Shown here: positions 23,501 to 34,573 of the stretch, piece by piece
How positions within the stretch are numbered: the first letter of the stretch is position 1
Layout of the letters: each line of letters begins with the position of its first letter
Assembly: GCA_025738555.1 (NCBI GenBank)
Contig: JAOVFP010000006.1
Span: 2,914,001 to 2,978,000 of the forward strand
Direction: 5' to 3'
Length of the DNA: 64,000 bases
DNA from: Cyathus striatus
Taxonomy: Eukaryota > Basidiomycota > Agaricomycetes > Agaricales > Nidulariaceae
The notes under the pieces: model-generated
What the model was told of the DNA's origin: nothing
Seen by the model: the letters and a program-made list of their open reading frames with translations, nothing else
Database searches by the model: none
Program-made: the position numbers and the translations under genes

Positions 23501-25675
23501 GGATTTGCAGTGACAGTGAGAAAAAGATCTATTTTGCGCACACGGCGTGCAATAGCCATGGCATCTTGGAAACGTTGCTGCATATCGCGAGGACTGCCTG
23601 GAAAGGAGGAGGGAAGAACATAGCGCTTTCCAAGATTATGAAGGTCAACTTCAACTTCATCAGCATGTAAAGCATCAGCAAGACCACTGTAAAGAGATGC
23701 TCAAAGATCTGTCTGGTGTGATTTCAAATATCTTAGTTTCTCTTGCTCAGCACAGGCATACATGTCGACCAAGTATTGTTGAAACAAATGTCAGCCCTGT
23801 AAAACAGTTGAAAATTCATTTGGTCTGGTCTGTATGCGAAAAGCAGCAAATTGTGTTGCACTAACATATTTGAGAGGAGAAGTAGCTTGGGGGCGAGAAC
23901 TGTTTTGATTACGACGCTGATGTCGTACAGTGTAATCTGAAATGGACAGAGGAATTCTTGGATGCCAACCATTTTCACCATGTGGGAATAGAAGCACATA
24001 ATGAAGAGGAGCATATCCAGGATGGGTCTCATTGATACGATACAAAGGAGGTTCACCATCTTGAACTCGAGCCCGAAGTACAATGTCTCGTGGTTCGATT
24101 GCAGTACCATCACCAGGAAGGATCAGAGCAACCTCATCACCTGTAGGAAGATTGTAACGTCGCTTATCAAGACCAGCTGTAACACGCAAACGAACAACAG
24201 CATCTGGAGCATCAGGATAATTTTGAAGAATTTGAAAAGCATGAGTATACATGGATGCATATTGATGGTAATTTGTCAACAAAATCTGGAAACTGTTTAA
24301 GACTATGTCTATAAAATTAAAAAAACAACAGACATGCAAACCATGGAAAACATTGCGATCAAGATTATTATTACGCTCCTTTCGAAGATCTGTACTGATC
24401 TGAGGATCCAGAAAATATAGCTGAGCATAGGAAGGTGTTTGATCAGGTTCAGCCTGAAGAGCTGAGGACAGGTGAGACAATTGTCCCTGAATTCGAAACA
24501 CCCAGGGAGCCCTTCCAGTGTTAATGTCCTCGATATTCTTATGTCCAAGAGATGTAAAAGCCAGTGCCATGTTATACTGTCTAATATTTTTTCTAAACTG
24601 CTCTGCCTGAGAGCTGTTACCTGCCAAAAGACTGTAAAGAAAAGGAGGAGGAGGTTGCATCAAAGGCAATGACACCTGACCATGGTTACAGCAGGAGTCA
24701 AATTCAAAGTGAGTACTTGTTGACTCAGTTGTCATTTCACTAAGCCAATGAAGAGCATTGCAGTTTGGACAGTGAACTGTCATCTCTCCCAAAGAGTGAT
24801 GTGGAACAAACAGAGGTTCAATGTACTTCTCACGTGCTGCGAGAAAAAAAGGAGATTGCTGAGGTTGTTTATGCTTGTGCATTCGCCGGAACCCAGACAG
24901 TTCTTGCACTCTCAGGGAAAGTGCCTGAGGAGTACAATTTGGCCGAGAAAAATTTAATGTTGGAAGAGGAGGAGGTTCACTGTCATTACCAGTTGGTTGT
25001 AGAAAGCGAGCTAAAAATTGAGTGAGCAGTTAAACTCTATACTTGGGTTATAAAACACACTCTGCCTATTGAAATTTGATACTTGTGGATGGGGCAAAGC
25101 AGTATGTGGATTCTGTAAAGAGGAAGAGCGATGAGGCAGGAAATCACTGGTTTCAATTTCATGTTGTCTTCGAGTTTGCTGGCGTATTACTGTTCGGTAG
25201 GTTTCAACTGTGGCAGCACTATGAATAACAGGAGCAGAAACCTGAGGGAAGAAAACAAACTTTAATCAAATATTCACAAAGGAAAAAAAATGGGCCAAAC
25301 CATAGAAGCATGTGCAAAAGAATCTGCACCACGTACAATATTGGAGGTATGATTTTCCACTTGAAAAGTCTGTACACATTATATTACCAAAATAAAAATA
25401 AAACTGAAGCAGACAAAAATTACTGTCTGAACTGGCTCAAGGGAAGAGAGAATGTCATTGTTATTAGTGTTGTAATGAGCCAGCTGAAAGCTCTGCCAGA
25501 AATGTAAGTAAATATGAAGCAAAAGGAACTGAGAACCCATTGTTACACTGTTGAAAGATTCAATGTTTCTATCCAAATAGGGATTAACTTCATTTATCAA
25601 AGTTTCATTTCTGTCATGACTATTGTTAGTAAACAGGGAAGCAGTTATTTGAGAGCTTCCATCATCATTCTCCAC
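20551..25675 (-). pseudogene. Helitron Rep/helicase, nearly intact, two nonsense codons
   Basis: One minus-strand frame runs from about 25,020 to 20,551, interrupted only by TGA at 23793-23791 and TGA at 23703-23701; at both places CGA (Arg) would restore the reading. Numbered from the Met at 23583, the HUH motif PHRHILL is at 89-95, the paired-tyrosine motif KYPFKY at 224-229, Walker A GPGGTGKT at 575-582, Walker B ILWDEA at 653-658, FGGDFQQ at 690-696, and INKSQGQS near the end. This is the Rep nuclease plus PIF1-like helicase that nicks, unwinds and joins Helitron DNA. The upstream part has a Helitron-like N domain with CPNCNALHW. An in-frame intron seems to lie near 24290-24335. Further 5' exons probably reach the ATG at 25675, with an acceptor (CCCTCAG) near 25242 and a frame change near 25,020. 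The copy is unlikely to make full-length protein. Confidence 0.9.
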
Positions 25676-26872
25676 CCGGTCAACACTAAATAACCCATAT
25701 ACATTAGTTTCAATACATATACAGTGTTCCCAGAAAAACCCACATGGACTGATTGTTTCCCATTAATAATAATGAAAAGTCAATAGTCAAAAGTCAAAAG
25801 AGGTGACGCTACCACATCACACCAGGACAGAACGATCAAATGACATAAATATGATCAATTACATTGGACAGACATCAAAGAAGAAAATGACAAAAACACA
25901 GATGACATCAACAGCTATGAAGTAATTAGACATATAATTGGATCAATAGACATAAAAGAAGTAACCAACAGAAAACACGGATGAGCACAACAATTATGAA
26001 GTAATTACATATGGAAACTATCTACAAAAGAACAACAATGTAATGTACACCATAATCCGCCACATAGTCGCCACTCCCCCCCCCCATCCCAAGATCTACA
26101 AAAATCAATCGGAGAGAAACTTGCGGACACCGACGACCCACTGAGATGGATACAAAACCTGATAGTGAAGTGGACGGCATTCGAGAACTCGAGGGAAGAG
26201 ACACATGTCACCTGGAAGCACTGCACAACACAGTGAAGCCGGCCAATCCCCTGGGCATGACGAAGGCGAAATCATTGGTGAACTCAAAGTTGGTAACGAT
26301 AAGAGGTGGGCGTACTTTCATACTCCTGCACCGGGGCATGAGGACGACGATCAGTGTCAGGGGAAGAGCCGTCCCTACACACAGAACCCCTAAACGACAC
26401 AACGGCCTCCGTCACGCAACAAAACCCCACCATGAAAAACCTGTCAAAGGAGCAACATAGTGAGTGAAAAACACAACAGCCACCGAAACATCAAACTCAC
26501 CGAGACACCAAACTACCCATGGAAAAGCAACAGCAGATAACGGAGAAACACAAAAAGCAGACGATAACAGCCAGGAAGGGGGTCGCAAAATGAGAGGCCG
26601 GCACGGGGCACCAGCTTTATAAACCCAGCTGAGATCGGATGACGAAAGCGAATGGAGCACACGCATTCAATCCCAAATGAATTGAAGAGCGTGCCGAGAC
26701 CGCTGGAGGGGAAAGGATGCCTACCATCGTAGGCACAGCACGAAGCATCAACGTCGAATCGTCGAATCCTGCAATGATTTCAGCTGGAGTGCTACAGAGC
26801 CGGAGCAGAGCCGGAGTACGATTTGAATACAGTGGTAACGATCTTGCACTGTCGAACCCAGTTAGCGTAGCG
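25676..26872. other. Helitron 5' region, no gene supported
   Basis: Frames on both strands are short and shift often. A C-tract lies near 26080-26090. It may hold the Helitron promoter and leader exons, but no specific site can be defended. Confidence 0.4.
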
Positions 26873-27278
26873 TTAAACCAAGAAAAGGAGAACGTACGAT
26901 GAATGGAAGCCGTTCCGACACACATAAGATCCCAAGGAACCAACTCCCTCACAGCCTCGTAAACGTGAACAATCTCCGTCTCAGCCTACTCATACGCACG
27001 TTAGGCCCTTCGCACCAGAAAGCAGTAAAACTTACTGGTGTAACATTTAAACACCTTCACCCAACAGCCACCGGGTTAAACCAAGAAAAGGAGAACGTAC
27101 GATAAACGAAAACCATCCCGACACACGTAACATCCCAAGAAACCGAGTCCCTCACAGCGTCGTAAACGTGAACAGTCTCCTTCTCAGCCTACTCATACGC
27201 ACGTTAGGCCCTTCGCACCACAAAAAAAGTAAAACTTACTGGTGTAACGTTTAAACATCTTCACCGAACAGCCACGGG
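26873..27278. repeat. tandem duplication, two units of 203 bases
   Basis: Unit 1 (26873-27075) and unit 2 (27076-27278) both start TTAAACCAAGAAAAGGAG and share GTTAGGCCCTTCGCACCA and a GGTGTAAC.TTTAAACA block; differences are scattered substitutions. It lies 260 bases inside the Helitron 5' end, where promoter repeats are plausible. Confidence 0.8.
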
Positions 27279-27519
27279 TGAGAGGAATACTGGCAAGAAA
27301 CATCGTGAACGACGAACACAACAAACACAGAAACATTAGCAGTCACCGACTCTCAGAAACCGATGACGAAAGGGAATGGAACTCCCAAAAGAAATAGAGA
27401 CCACGCCCAGACCGCTGGGAGGGAAGCCCGATCACCCCAAGAACGCGAGAGCGCGCACGGGCCCCCCCGTTCCAAAAGCAGGTTCGCAGCCGTCCAAAAG
27501 CGACCGTGGGAGAATTTCC

Positions 27520-27538
27520 AAGGGAAATACTATATAGA
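27520..27538 (-). repeat. Helitron 5' terminus
   Basis: The minus strand reads A then TCTATATAGTATTTCCCTT. The TC start next to a host A, in a TCTATA-type context, is the expected 5' end. Together with the 3' terminus it fixes the insertion site as a plain AT. Confidence 0.8.
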
Positions 27539-27551
27539 TTATTTTTAGCAT

Positions 27552-28421
27552 TAGTCTCGCTTGCCATCCTCTCCCAATTAGGCCGTGTCCTAAGAAGGAC
27601 TTCCTATCGTGAGAGTCTGGGTTCCTTCCAACGAAGAAAGGGGGGGTTGAACCAAGGTTGAACTTCGGTCGACTCGGCCATCTTTTCTCGCTTATGTAAC
27701 AATAGTCAACCCCAGTGGGCCAATCAAGAGCTGCTGTTGCTCGCTCACATCAGTATGTATTTAGTGAAGTATGAATGTAACTTAGTTGGTACATATGTAG
27801 TCACACTTTTTGTGAACTTTACATGCGAAAGTTTGAAAATTTAAACTACTTGAACTCATAAATACACATTGGAAGTACTCCATGATATAAAATATACAAG
27901 AATAAGCTATGTAGTAGAATCTATTGAAGTAAATATTTTAAAATGGAGATGAATTTGTTCAGTATGCATACAACTTGCAGAAGTGAATTGGAAGTGAATA
28001 TAATTCTATGAACACAGAACAGGGGCAGTGTTAAAATTAAATTGTCCGAGTGCGGTACTATACACATAATACTTAAATTATCCCTAACCATGACTCTACA
28101 TCAGCTGAAATTACAAGTGTTGACATTGATGCATGTTGTGTTGATATAGGTATGGAGAAGGCGGCACAAAGGTACTTGGATTGTGCTTGGACACGGTGCA
28201 CGAACTTGAAAGGAAGTATGGGATTGTTGATGAGTAAGCCATCCAATTGAAACCTGTGATTGGCCCACTGGCGTTGACTATTGTTACATAAGTGAGAAAA
28301 GAAGGCCGAGTCGACCGAAGTTCAACCCCCCCTTTTCTTCGTTGGAAGGAACCCAGACTCTCACGATAGGAAGTCCTTTTTAGGACACGGCCTAATTGGG
28401 AGAGGATGGCAAGCGAGACTA
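27552..28421. mobile_element. Mutator-like foldback element (non-autonomous MULE)
   Basis: Long terminal inverted repeats (27552-27726 and 28257-28421) start TAGTCTCGCTTGCCATCC and are nearly identical apart from about a 10-base indel. A perfect 9-base target duplication, TTTTAGCAT, flanks the element at 27543-27551 and 28422-28430. Long inverted repeats plus a 9-base duplication are diagnostic of Mutator-like elements. The roughly 530-base interior encodes no transposase, so movement would need one supplied in trans. The close match of the arms suggests a young insertion. Confidence 0.85.
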
Positions 28422-28430
28422 TTTTAGCAT

Positions 28431-29404
28431 CACTGATAAACGTGTCACCAAAATAAGTCTTGAGAATGTGTATGCGGAGGATTGCTCGTTAAGGAGTAGC
28501 AGATGAGTAGCAGACCTCAGGCAGACCTTGTAAACCAAACACACATGTGTATTGAAGCCAGAATGAAATAGGCAGCGTAGAGGGGAAAAACTACGATATT
28601 ATATGGCAAAGGACTAGCCGCAATAACGTGTCCGACTTAGCAGTGGTTGATGCAGATCTGTATACTTACACATGAACATTGAAGAGCGAAGTCATGGCTG
28701 TTTGAAAGAGCTTAGGGTCGGAGATGCTAGTGGGGCCAGTGACATTTTGGGCGACATCTGTTCAATCGCGTACATCAGAATATAGTACGCGTAATAGTAT
28801 TTAGCCAATCTTGCAGCAGAGTTTCAAATTGTAAACTGCGATTATACTATCAGCCTTGTTGCCGCCCATCTAGAGCACGAGAATGGTCAGAGAGTTAGAG
28901 AATATAGGGAGAGCAGAGAGAATTTCCAAGACAGGTCCGACGAGCTTACAAACATTCAACTCTTGATGATAGTGGATGGAGGCAAAGGCGCGATGAAGTC
29001 GACGAGCTGGATTCCAGCTCGGAAGTAGCCGGCATCTGTGGCTAGGGAGGGGCAACGCCCATGATCAGATATGTTAAGTACTACCTAAGTACTTAAGCCC
29101 CGCCCCGCCTGAGCTTCAAAACCCGCTAATAGTATGTGTTCCTCCGCTCGCATAGTAAAGTTTGGGTAAAGTTTGGATAAAGTACATTTCATTCCCTCCA
29201 CCCGAATCGACTCCTTGTAACTAATAAGTAATGTAATTTTGATTATTGTGGGATTCTCGCTACCTAATCTTTTTATAGATTCCAATGCACGTCTAAAATT
29301 ATATCTGCTCATAAGGTGTTCGTTTTTTTGTCATCACAATAAAGCTGTTAAATGTGAACGCCCGTGGGATAATTTAAACAACCCCTTCCCTTCTATTCAC
29401 CCTC
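28431..29404. other. intergenic, possible unrecognised exon on minus strand
   Basis: Between about 29055 and 28600 the minus strand gives stretches with reasonable composition (for example GPTSISDPKLFQTAMTSLFN followed by a GTAAGT), but I cannot join them into a gene or name a family. Nothing else is supported. Confidence 0.3.
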
Positions 29405-30141
29405 ATGCCTCTCTTTGTTCCAGAGTCTGGCGCCCCCTTACTTCTCCCTATAGATGTTCAATCCAGTGCTCAATCCGCGTATACTGCTGAAGCGCCTAAC
29501 AGGAATAGCTCGTCAAATGAAGGGGTTGTCAGACTTGTCTTACCTGCCTCATTCTATCCTAAACTAAAGGATGATCGATATGCTCTTGTAACGATGCCGA
29601 GGACTTACGAGGTTAGTCTACGATGGAGTCACAGCCGACATTGATCATTTTAGATTCACTCTTCCCAGGATGCACAGTGCGCAGCGTTAGCCGTATTTGG
29701 GACGCATCTAGGGGCTGACGTTGTTAAGGACAACATAAATCTCCGCTTTTGCATCAAAAACCGAAATGGGAAATGGTATTGGGCAGATATAATTCCACAA
29801 GAGTGGGCGACGACGCTATATAACTCAGCTGTTGAAGAAGTTGGGGTGTTTAACACCAGCGGGTCTAGTGCACAACTTGGGTCTAGACAAGATAAGCCTG
29901 CGTCGGCGATCGGAAACAATCTTAACAGAAGTACTGTAACCGAGCACGTCATCAATATAATTGATAAACTTGACCCAGTACGTTTTTACTGCTCAATTAT
30001 GTATGGATATACTCGCCTATTCAACAATTTGCTTTAAAGGGAGACGTAGCGGGGTTGGCTTTGCTATTGATAACTATAATTTGCGTAACGGTCGTGTCAC
30101 TGGTATGGATTATGGCCGACGCCCGGAGGCACTTAGGCTAG
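29405..30141 (+). CDS. unknown family, intact copy C, single C-terminal membrane helix
   Basis: Three exons (29405-29611, 29669-29977, 30040-30141) give 205 residues. Exon 1 ends with the family block VRLVLPASFYPKLKDDRYA...PRTYE. Exon 2 has FCIKNRNGKWYWADIIPQEW and EEVGVF. Exon 3 encodes a hydrophobic helix, GLALLLITIICVTVVSLVWI, followed by MADARRHLG and stop. The protein looks tail-anchored, with a cytosolic domain and one C-terminal membrane segment, though the topology is inferred. Two decayed relatives lie at 10729-11262 and 12140-12620 on the other strand. The conserved W, F and Y positions in all three copies indicate a real protein family that I cannot name. The P450 starts 960 bases downstream on the same strand. 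Confidence 0.65.
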
Positions 30142-31027
30142 TGACCTCGTGGTGTTAGGCTCTAGTATTAAATGCAGAATACGCCTTGAGGTATACAGCG
30201 ACTGTAGTCTGTTAGTTTATTCATAACGCATAGTACCACCCAATGCATGACACATGTAAGTACCCCTTTGTTAGACATTCAATCCATCAGACAAAAATAT
30301 TCTATACCCGCTGGGTATTATTGATTTATGGTTGATAAACAATTATCGGTACATTGCTTGTTCACTCGTTCTCGCTCTGAGTTCCAACCATAAAACATAT
30401 ACTTAGTCCATCTGCTCCGCTTGTGCATTGTTGTTTAAAACCCCTTGCCATCGCCCACACTGTTATTATAGTAACTGTCGGGATTGACTCTTGGGCAATC
30501 ATATCCCTTGTAAATTCTTCCCGCTCAATTGCAATTGGTGCCATCAATAGCGTGGTCCTTTGTGGGCACCCATGTTATGCTCGGTTGTGATTTATAATTT
30601 ATCCCATCTAACTACCTGTTATAGGTAATCATCTGCATATTGGAGTTTATAAAGTCTAACGCCTGTGCAAGCTGCGGTACAACTGCGGTAACCCTGTACG
30701 TCATCCATAGCCCAGGGACGTTTCCTTATCTCCGGGGATACCTAATGTAGGATAAGATAACAGATGTGTACAAACTTGGTACAAACAATAAATAATTTTT
30801 CCACGGTTCCGGCTAGGGTATGTTCCAGACTTCCAGTAGTATTACGCATGGCTAGGCCTTGGGCCATATGCATAGCACGAGCTTCTGACTGTAATGCACT
30901 GATATAAAGTTGGACTCGGGCCGTGAACGTGAGACACAGCGCTACATAGATCAGATGACCCCTTCCATCTGAGGCTTCGCTCTTGACAATGACAGCCCGG
31001 AATCATGCTCTTCATTTCATGAGAAAG
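30142..31027. other. intergenic upstream of the P450
   Basis: No exon was found; several short frames show no motif. Presumably the promoter region of the P450. Confidence 0.45.
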
Positions 31028-31036
31028 TATAAAATA
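31028..31036 (+). promoter_or_regulatory. TATA box upstream of the P450
   Basis: TATAAAATA lies 74 bases upstream of the ATG at 31102, nearly the same spacing as at the SUR2-like gene, which supports both start choices. Confidence 0.5.
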
Positions 31037-31101
31037 TAAGGCAGGCAGACATATTGCATATTCACTTCGACTACCGACTCCGCCCTGAACTGTATTCCAA
31101 A

Positions 31102-33552
31102 ATGTCTCCAGCACTGAGCAAGCTTGTGGAATCGTCACCAAGTCTAGTATCCGTCTGGTCTTCATTGTGTTCCCGATATACGGCTGCAGGCTCACTAGGT
31201 AAGCATATGAACAAAAACCCATGCTAAATACTAACTTCTATTTTGGCACATCAGGTCTGTTGGTATACTATACGTTGCACCGCCTGTTTCTCTGGCCATA
31301 TTGCTTCTCACCTTTACGTCATGTTCCTGGACCACCCTTAGGACACGTCATCTATGGCCAGTCTGCAGTCCTAGTTAACAGCGAGACCGGAATTCCGCAG
31401 CGAGAGTGGGTAAAAATGTATGGCCCCGTAATTCGGGTTGTTGGGCCAGTTGGGTTAGAACGACTATTGTTTACAAAACCTGATGCGCTGCATCAAATAT
31501 TGGTGAAGGACTGGTTGGAATACCCTCGCGTGAGTGTTGCTTTATCTTCTTTCACCGGGATGCTAAAGGAATAGATTTGCAGCCTCGGTTTCTTAGAAAC
31601 ATCCTGGGTCTTGTAACCGGTTATGGGTTATTGACTGTAACTAGCGATGAGCATAAGCAGATGCGTAAAGCAATGAATCCTGCCTTTTCTATACCTAATC
31701 TTATGGCTCGTATGTGAATACATCACTTTTCCTATACATTAAGATGACAGATTTTCACAGAAACACAAATGTATTACGAGGCGATTTATGGGTTTGTCCC
31801 ATCTCTCGTACCTACGTTGAATAGTACTCGAACCCAATGATGCATCATAGCTTAGTCGAAATTCTGAAAAAGGAGATTTCTACGGAGGTACATCCAGAAC
31901 AAGGAAAAGTTGTTCATATATACGATTGGAGTGGGTCATTCGGTGTATTTTATGCCGACAGTATCTCACTTCTATTTAACAGTGAGCAAGGTAACTTTGG
32001 ATATTATCTGTGAGACTGCCTTCGGTTATCGTGCAGATTCGTTACACAATCCACACAACGAGTTAGCGACTGCTTATGAGCATCTCATCAGTCTACAAAA
32101 CGGTTTGTGTATTTTTGTCTTTCACGGCGTTACAGCTACTCATAAAGGCACATAGGTCCTAACATGGCTAAGCTGATTATGACGGTCTCGCTCCCTGGTG
32201 GCCAGGCACTGCTCGCATCAGGGTGGGCATACAGACACCGCCACTGGTTTAATAAAATCGAGTTTTTTAGTATGTCCTTTCGTCTCTTTCAGTATCAGTT
32301 ATTTTTCAAAAATTTTGACATTCCAGTTAAAGGCCATCTAGGTACCCTCGTGGAATCGATGCATGCCATCCGTATCATATCCTCCAATATGCTTAAGGAG
32401 AAGATGAATGATGCCGAGTTGATGCTTGCCGATATGGATGCCAAGAGAGATATTATGAGCATTCTTGTGCGGGCTCGAAAAGCCGAGATGGATGGGGGGA
32501 AAGGAGGGTATGCGATGAGCGATCGTGCTATGATGGATCAAGTGGTACATATCATGTTTTGAGCTATTCTCCATCGTACGCTAATCTTCACATTTCAGTT
32601 GACGTTCCTTGGTGCGGGGCATGAGACGACTGCATCTGGCCTTACATGGGTACAGTATCTCTTCATACATCATCGGAACCCGTAGTTCATCTTATTGAAT
32701 AGACACTCTGGCTTCTTGCAAACGACCTGGAAAGTCAACGTCGACTCCGCGCAGAAGTTACGTCTGCTCTCTTCGAGAATCCTCATCCGGATTATCGAAC
32801 GCTGAAGGACTTACCGTGGTTAGATTGTGTCATGTGAGTAGCGGTAATTTTCATGGAGGCTTTGGTCACTCTGATTACAACGGAATTGTAGTATGGAAAG
32901 CTTACGGGTCATGCCTCCTGTCCCATTGACGGTACGGAAGTCTACGAACGCAGGTGTTATTGATGGAACGTTTGTTCCCGAGGGAACTTTCTTGTCAATC
33001 CCCGTGAGTGATGCCATGTGTACTGACTATTGTTTTTTATTTGTCTGCTGATATTCTTACTATAGATTCGCGTGGTCAATACTTGGAAAGAGATTTGGGG
33101 AGAAGATGCAGAAGAGTAAAGTCGCTTACTGGAGTCCTGATGAGAATGCTTATAACCGTGCACTTGTAGATTTCGCCCAAGCAGGTGGCTCAACCTACCT
33201 CCAAACTACAATCCCAGCTTCTCGATGCTATCATTCATTGCTGGTCCCCATGCATGCATAGGTAAAACGATGGCGATTATTGAGATGAAAGCTGTTCTTG
33301 CGTGCGTACATTTATTCTCTAACCTCAAAGTCAGATGATTAATTAAGGGAAATGTAGGGTTCTAACCAAGAACTTTGTTTTCGAACCTGCGTTCGAAGGT
33401 CAGAAAGCAAAGCCTGCTGCTGCGATTACAATGAGTACGTCATTTTTTCGTTAAAATGTAAAGTTCGCTGAGGCATGTGACACTGAACAGAGCCGACCGA
33501 CGGAATGCCTCTGAAAATAAAATGTGTTAAAAATAATACCATTCTTCTTTAG
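31102..33552 (+). CDS. cytochrome P450 monooxygenase, 14 exons, apparently intact
   Basis: Joining 14 exons at GT...AG sites keeps a single frame of 577 residues (exon starts 31102, 31255, 31583, 31761, 31851, 31983, 32156, 32599, 32703, 32892, 33066, 33170, 33358, 33491). The N-terminal part (GLLVYYTLHRLFLW) fits an ER membrane anchor, followed by the proline hinge VPGPPLG. The oxygen-binding I helix reads FLGAGHETTASG, the K-helix ExxR is ESLR, the PERF-like region is FRPSRW, and the heme loop is FIAGPHACIG with the cysteine ligand and a histidine where arginine is usual, seen in many fungal P450s. It needs a P450 reductase and oxidises an unknown small lipophilic substrate. Some introns look like frame breaks until spliced (for example GTAAAG...GTAG at 33116-33169). 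No other biosynthetic core gene lies nearby, so a metabolite cluster is not supported. Confidence 0.88.
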
Positions 33553-34544
33553 TTGGACACTAGTAGTAAATGTGCACATAATAAATATTTTAACATCTCT
33601 AGTTGCTCGTTATCGTTAGTGCAACATAAGCTAAATTCCAATTGAGTATAAGTGCGGTAGAAAGTGCTCAATATCAATTAGAATAGTTACTAAAATTTGT
33701 TGTCTGACTGATGTGTGAGCAAATATTGAATATCTACAAGAATAAGAAAATCAACCAATCCACGCAAGATATTTACAATAACATCCATGATCCCATCCAT
33801 TCTAGGCCAATCAGAAATTTTTGGAGACTCAGTTCGTGTTGCACAGGTAAATTCAGCACGAAAAAATTGGAACGATAAATTCCCACTACCTTTTAAGGTA
33901 GTTGGGTCATCTGGATCTGATTGGCTGACACCTTTTGCCCTGTGAGGCTGTGAGATGTATGAGATGTCCTCATAATTCTTTCAACTGAAATATTCAATTT
34001 CTGGCCCTTGCGATCAGTTTCAAATGCTGTAGAGGTGTAAGGTGGGTTGAGACCTAAACAAAGAAATTAATTAGTGAGTTGGTGAACATCTATTTGACCT
34101 TGGGTGTTCTAAGATGTCAAGAAAGGGGGGGCAATGTTCACTTCTTGGGGGGAAGTAGATACATGTAATTTATAGAAAATTTGAATAAAGAGAGCACTTA
34201 ATAAGGAATAGTGGAATAAAGTAGAAATTAAAGGTATTTAGATTATAGATTATTGAAAGAAAAAGGAAAAGTTTGAAACATAAAGCATACCAATGAATAG
34301 AATGAAAAAATTACAGAATAAAAGCTTGGGGAGAGACAGACCACAACCTTCAGTAAACTGCTTTGCAGTATTCTTTGAGACTTGGTAGAGCAAGATACTG
34401 ATTATCTTGAGTCCTGTTGAGTAACAGTGGCATTGAGGGTGATATAGGAGTGTTGGCATTGGAGGGAGAAAGTGTGAACAACACAAACAAACACATTGAT
34501 GCACACATCATTTTATTACATAGAAATTGTAAAGTATCAATTTT
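33553..34544. other. intergenic, transition into CpG-starved DNA
   Basis: No gene is supported. CpG content drops sharply after about 34000. The hairpin at 33882-33906 lies near the transition. Confidence 0.5.
33882..33906. repeat. hairpin CCCACTACC...GGTAGTTGGG, copy 2
   Basis: Arms of 9-11 bases pair through TTTTAA, with one extra T in the right arm. Same motif as at 10664-10685 and 52592-52615; here the GAATTT-like flank is on the left side, so this copy is in the opposite orientation. Confidence 0.55.
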
Positions 34545-34573
34545 TGTAGAGCAGGTGAAATGCCTGCTCTACA
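34545..34573. repeat. hairpin TGTAGAGCAGG/CCTGCTCTACA, copy 1
   Basis: Perfect 11-base arms with a 7-base loop. Related hairpins lie at 35313-35337, 35512-35539 and 39724-39755, all within the same CpG-starved block. They may be the nested terminal repeats of one transposon family. Confidence 0.6.

Larger units (their letters stand above)
18117..27538 (-). mobile_element. Helitron rolling-circle transposon, both ends present
   Basis: On the minus strand the element starts TCTATATAGTATTT (27538 downward), preceded by A. It ends in an 8-bp-stem hairpin, six spacer bases and CTAG (18120-18117), followed by T. These are the hallmarks of Helitrons, which insert between A and T without target duplication. 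It is 9422 bases long. It encodes a Rep/helicase (minus strand, two premature stops) and two divergent accessory genes near its 3' end. A 203-base tandem duplication (26873-27278) lies near its 5' end. It sits between the SUR2-like gene and a Mutator-like foldback element. Confidence 0.88.

Noticed and set aside
33111..33170. Apparent frameshift destroying the P450 before the heme loop
   Set aside because: A GTAAAG...GTAG intron at 33116-33169 restores the frame and yields FRPSRW followed by the heme loop.
29405..33552. Secondary-metabolite gene cluster around the P450
   Set aside because: No synthase, synthetase, terpene cyclase or regulator was seen nearby; the transporter and SUR2-like gene lie beyond the Helitron and are explained otherwise.
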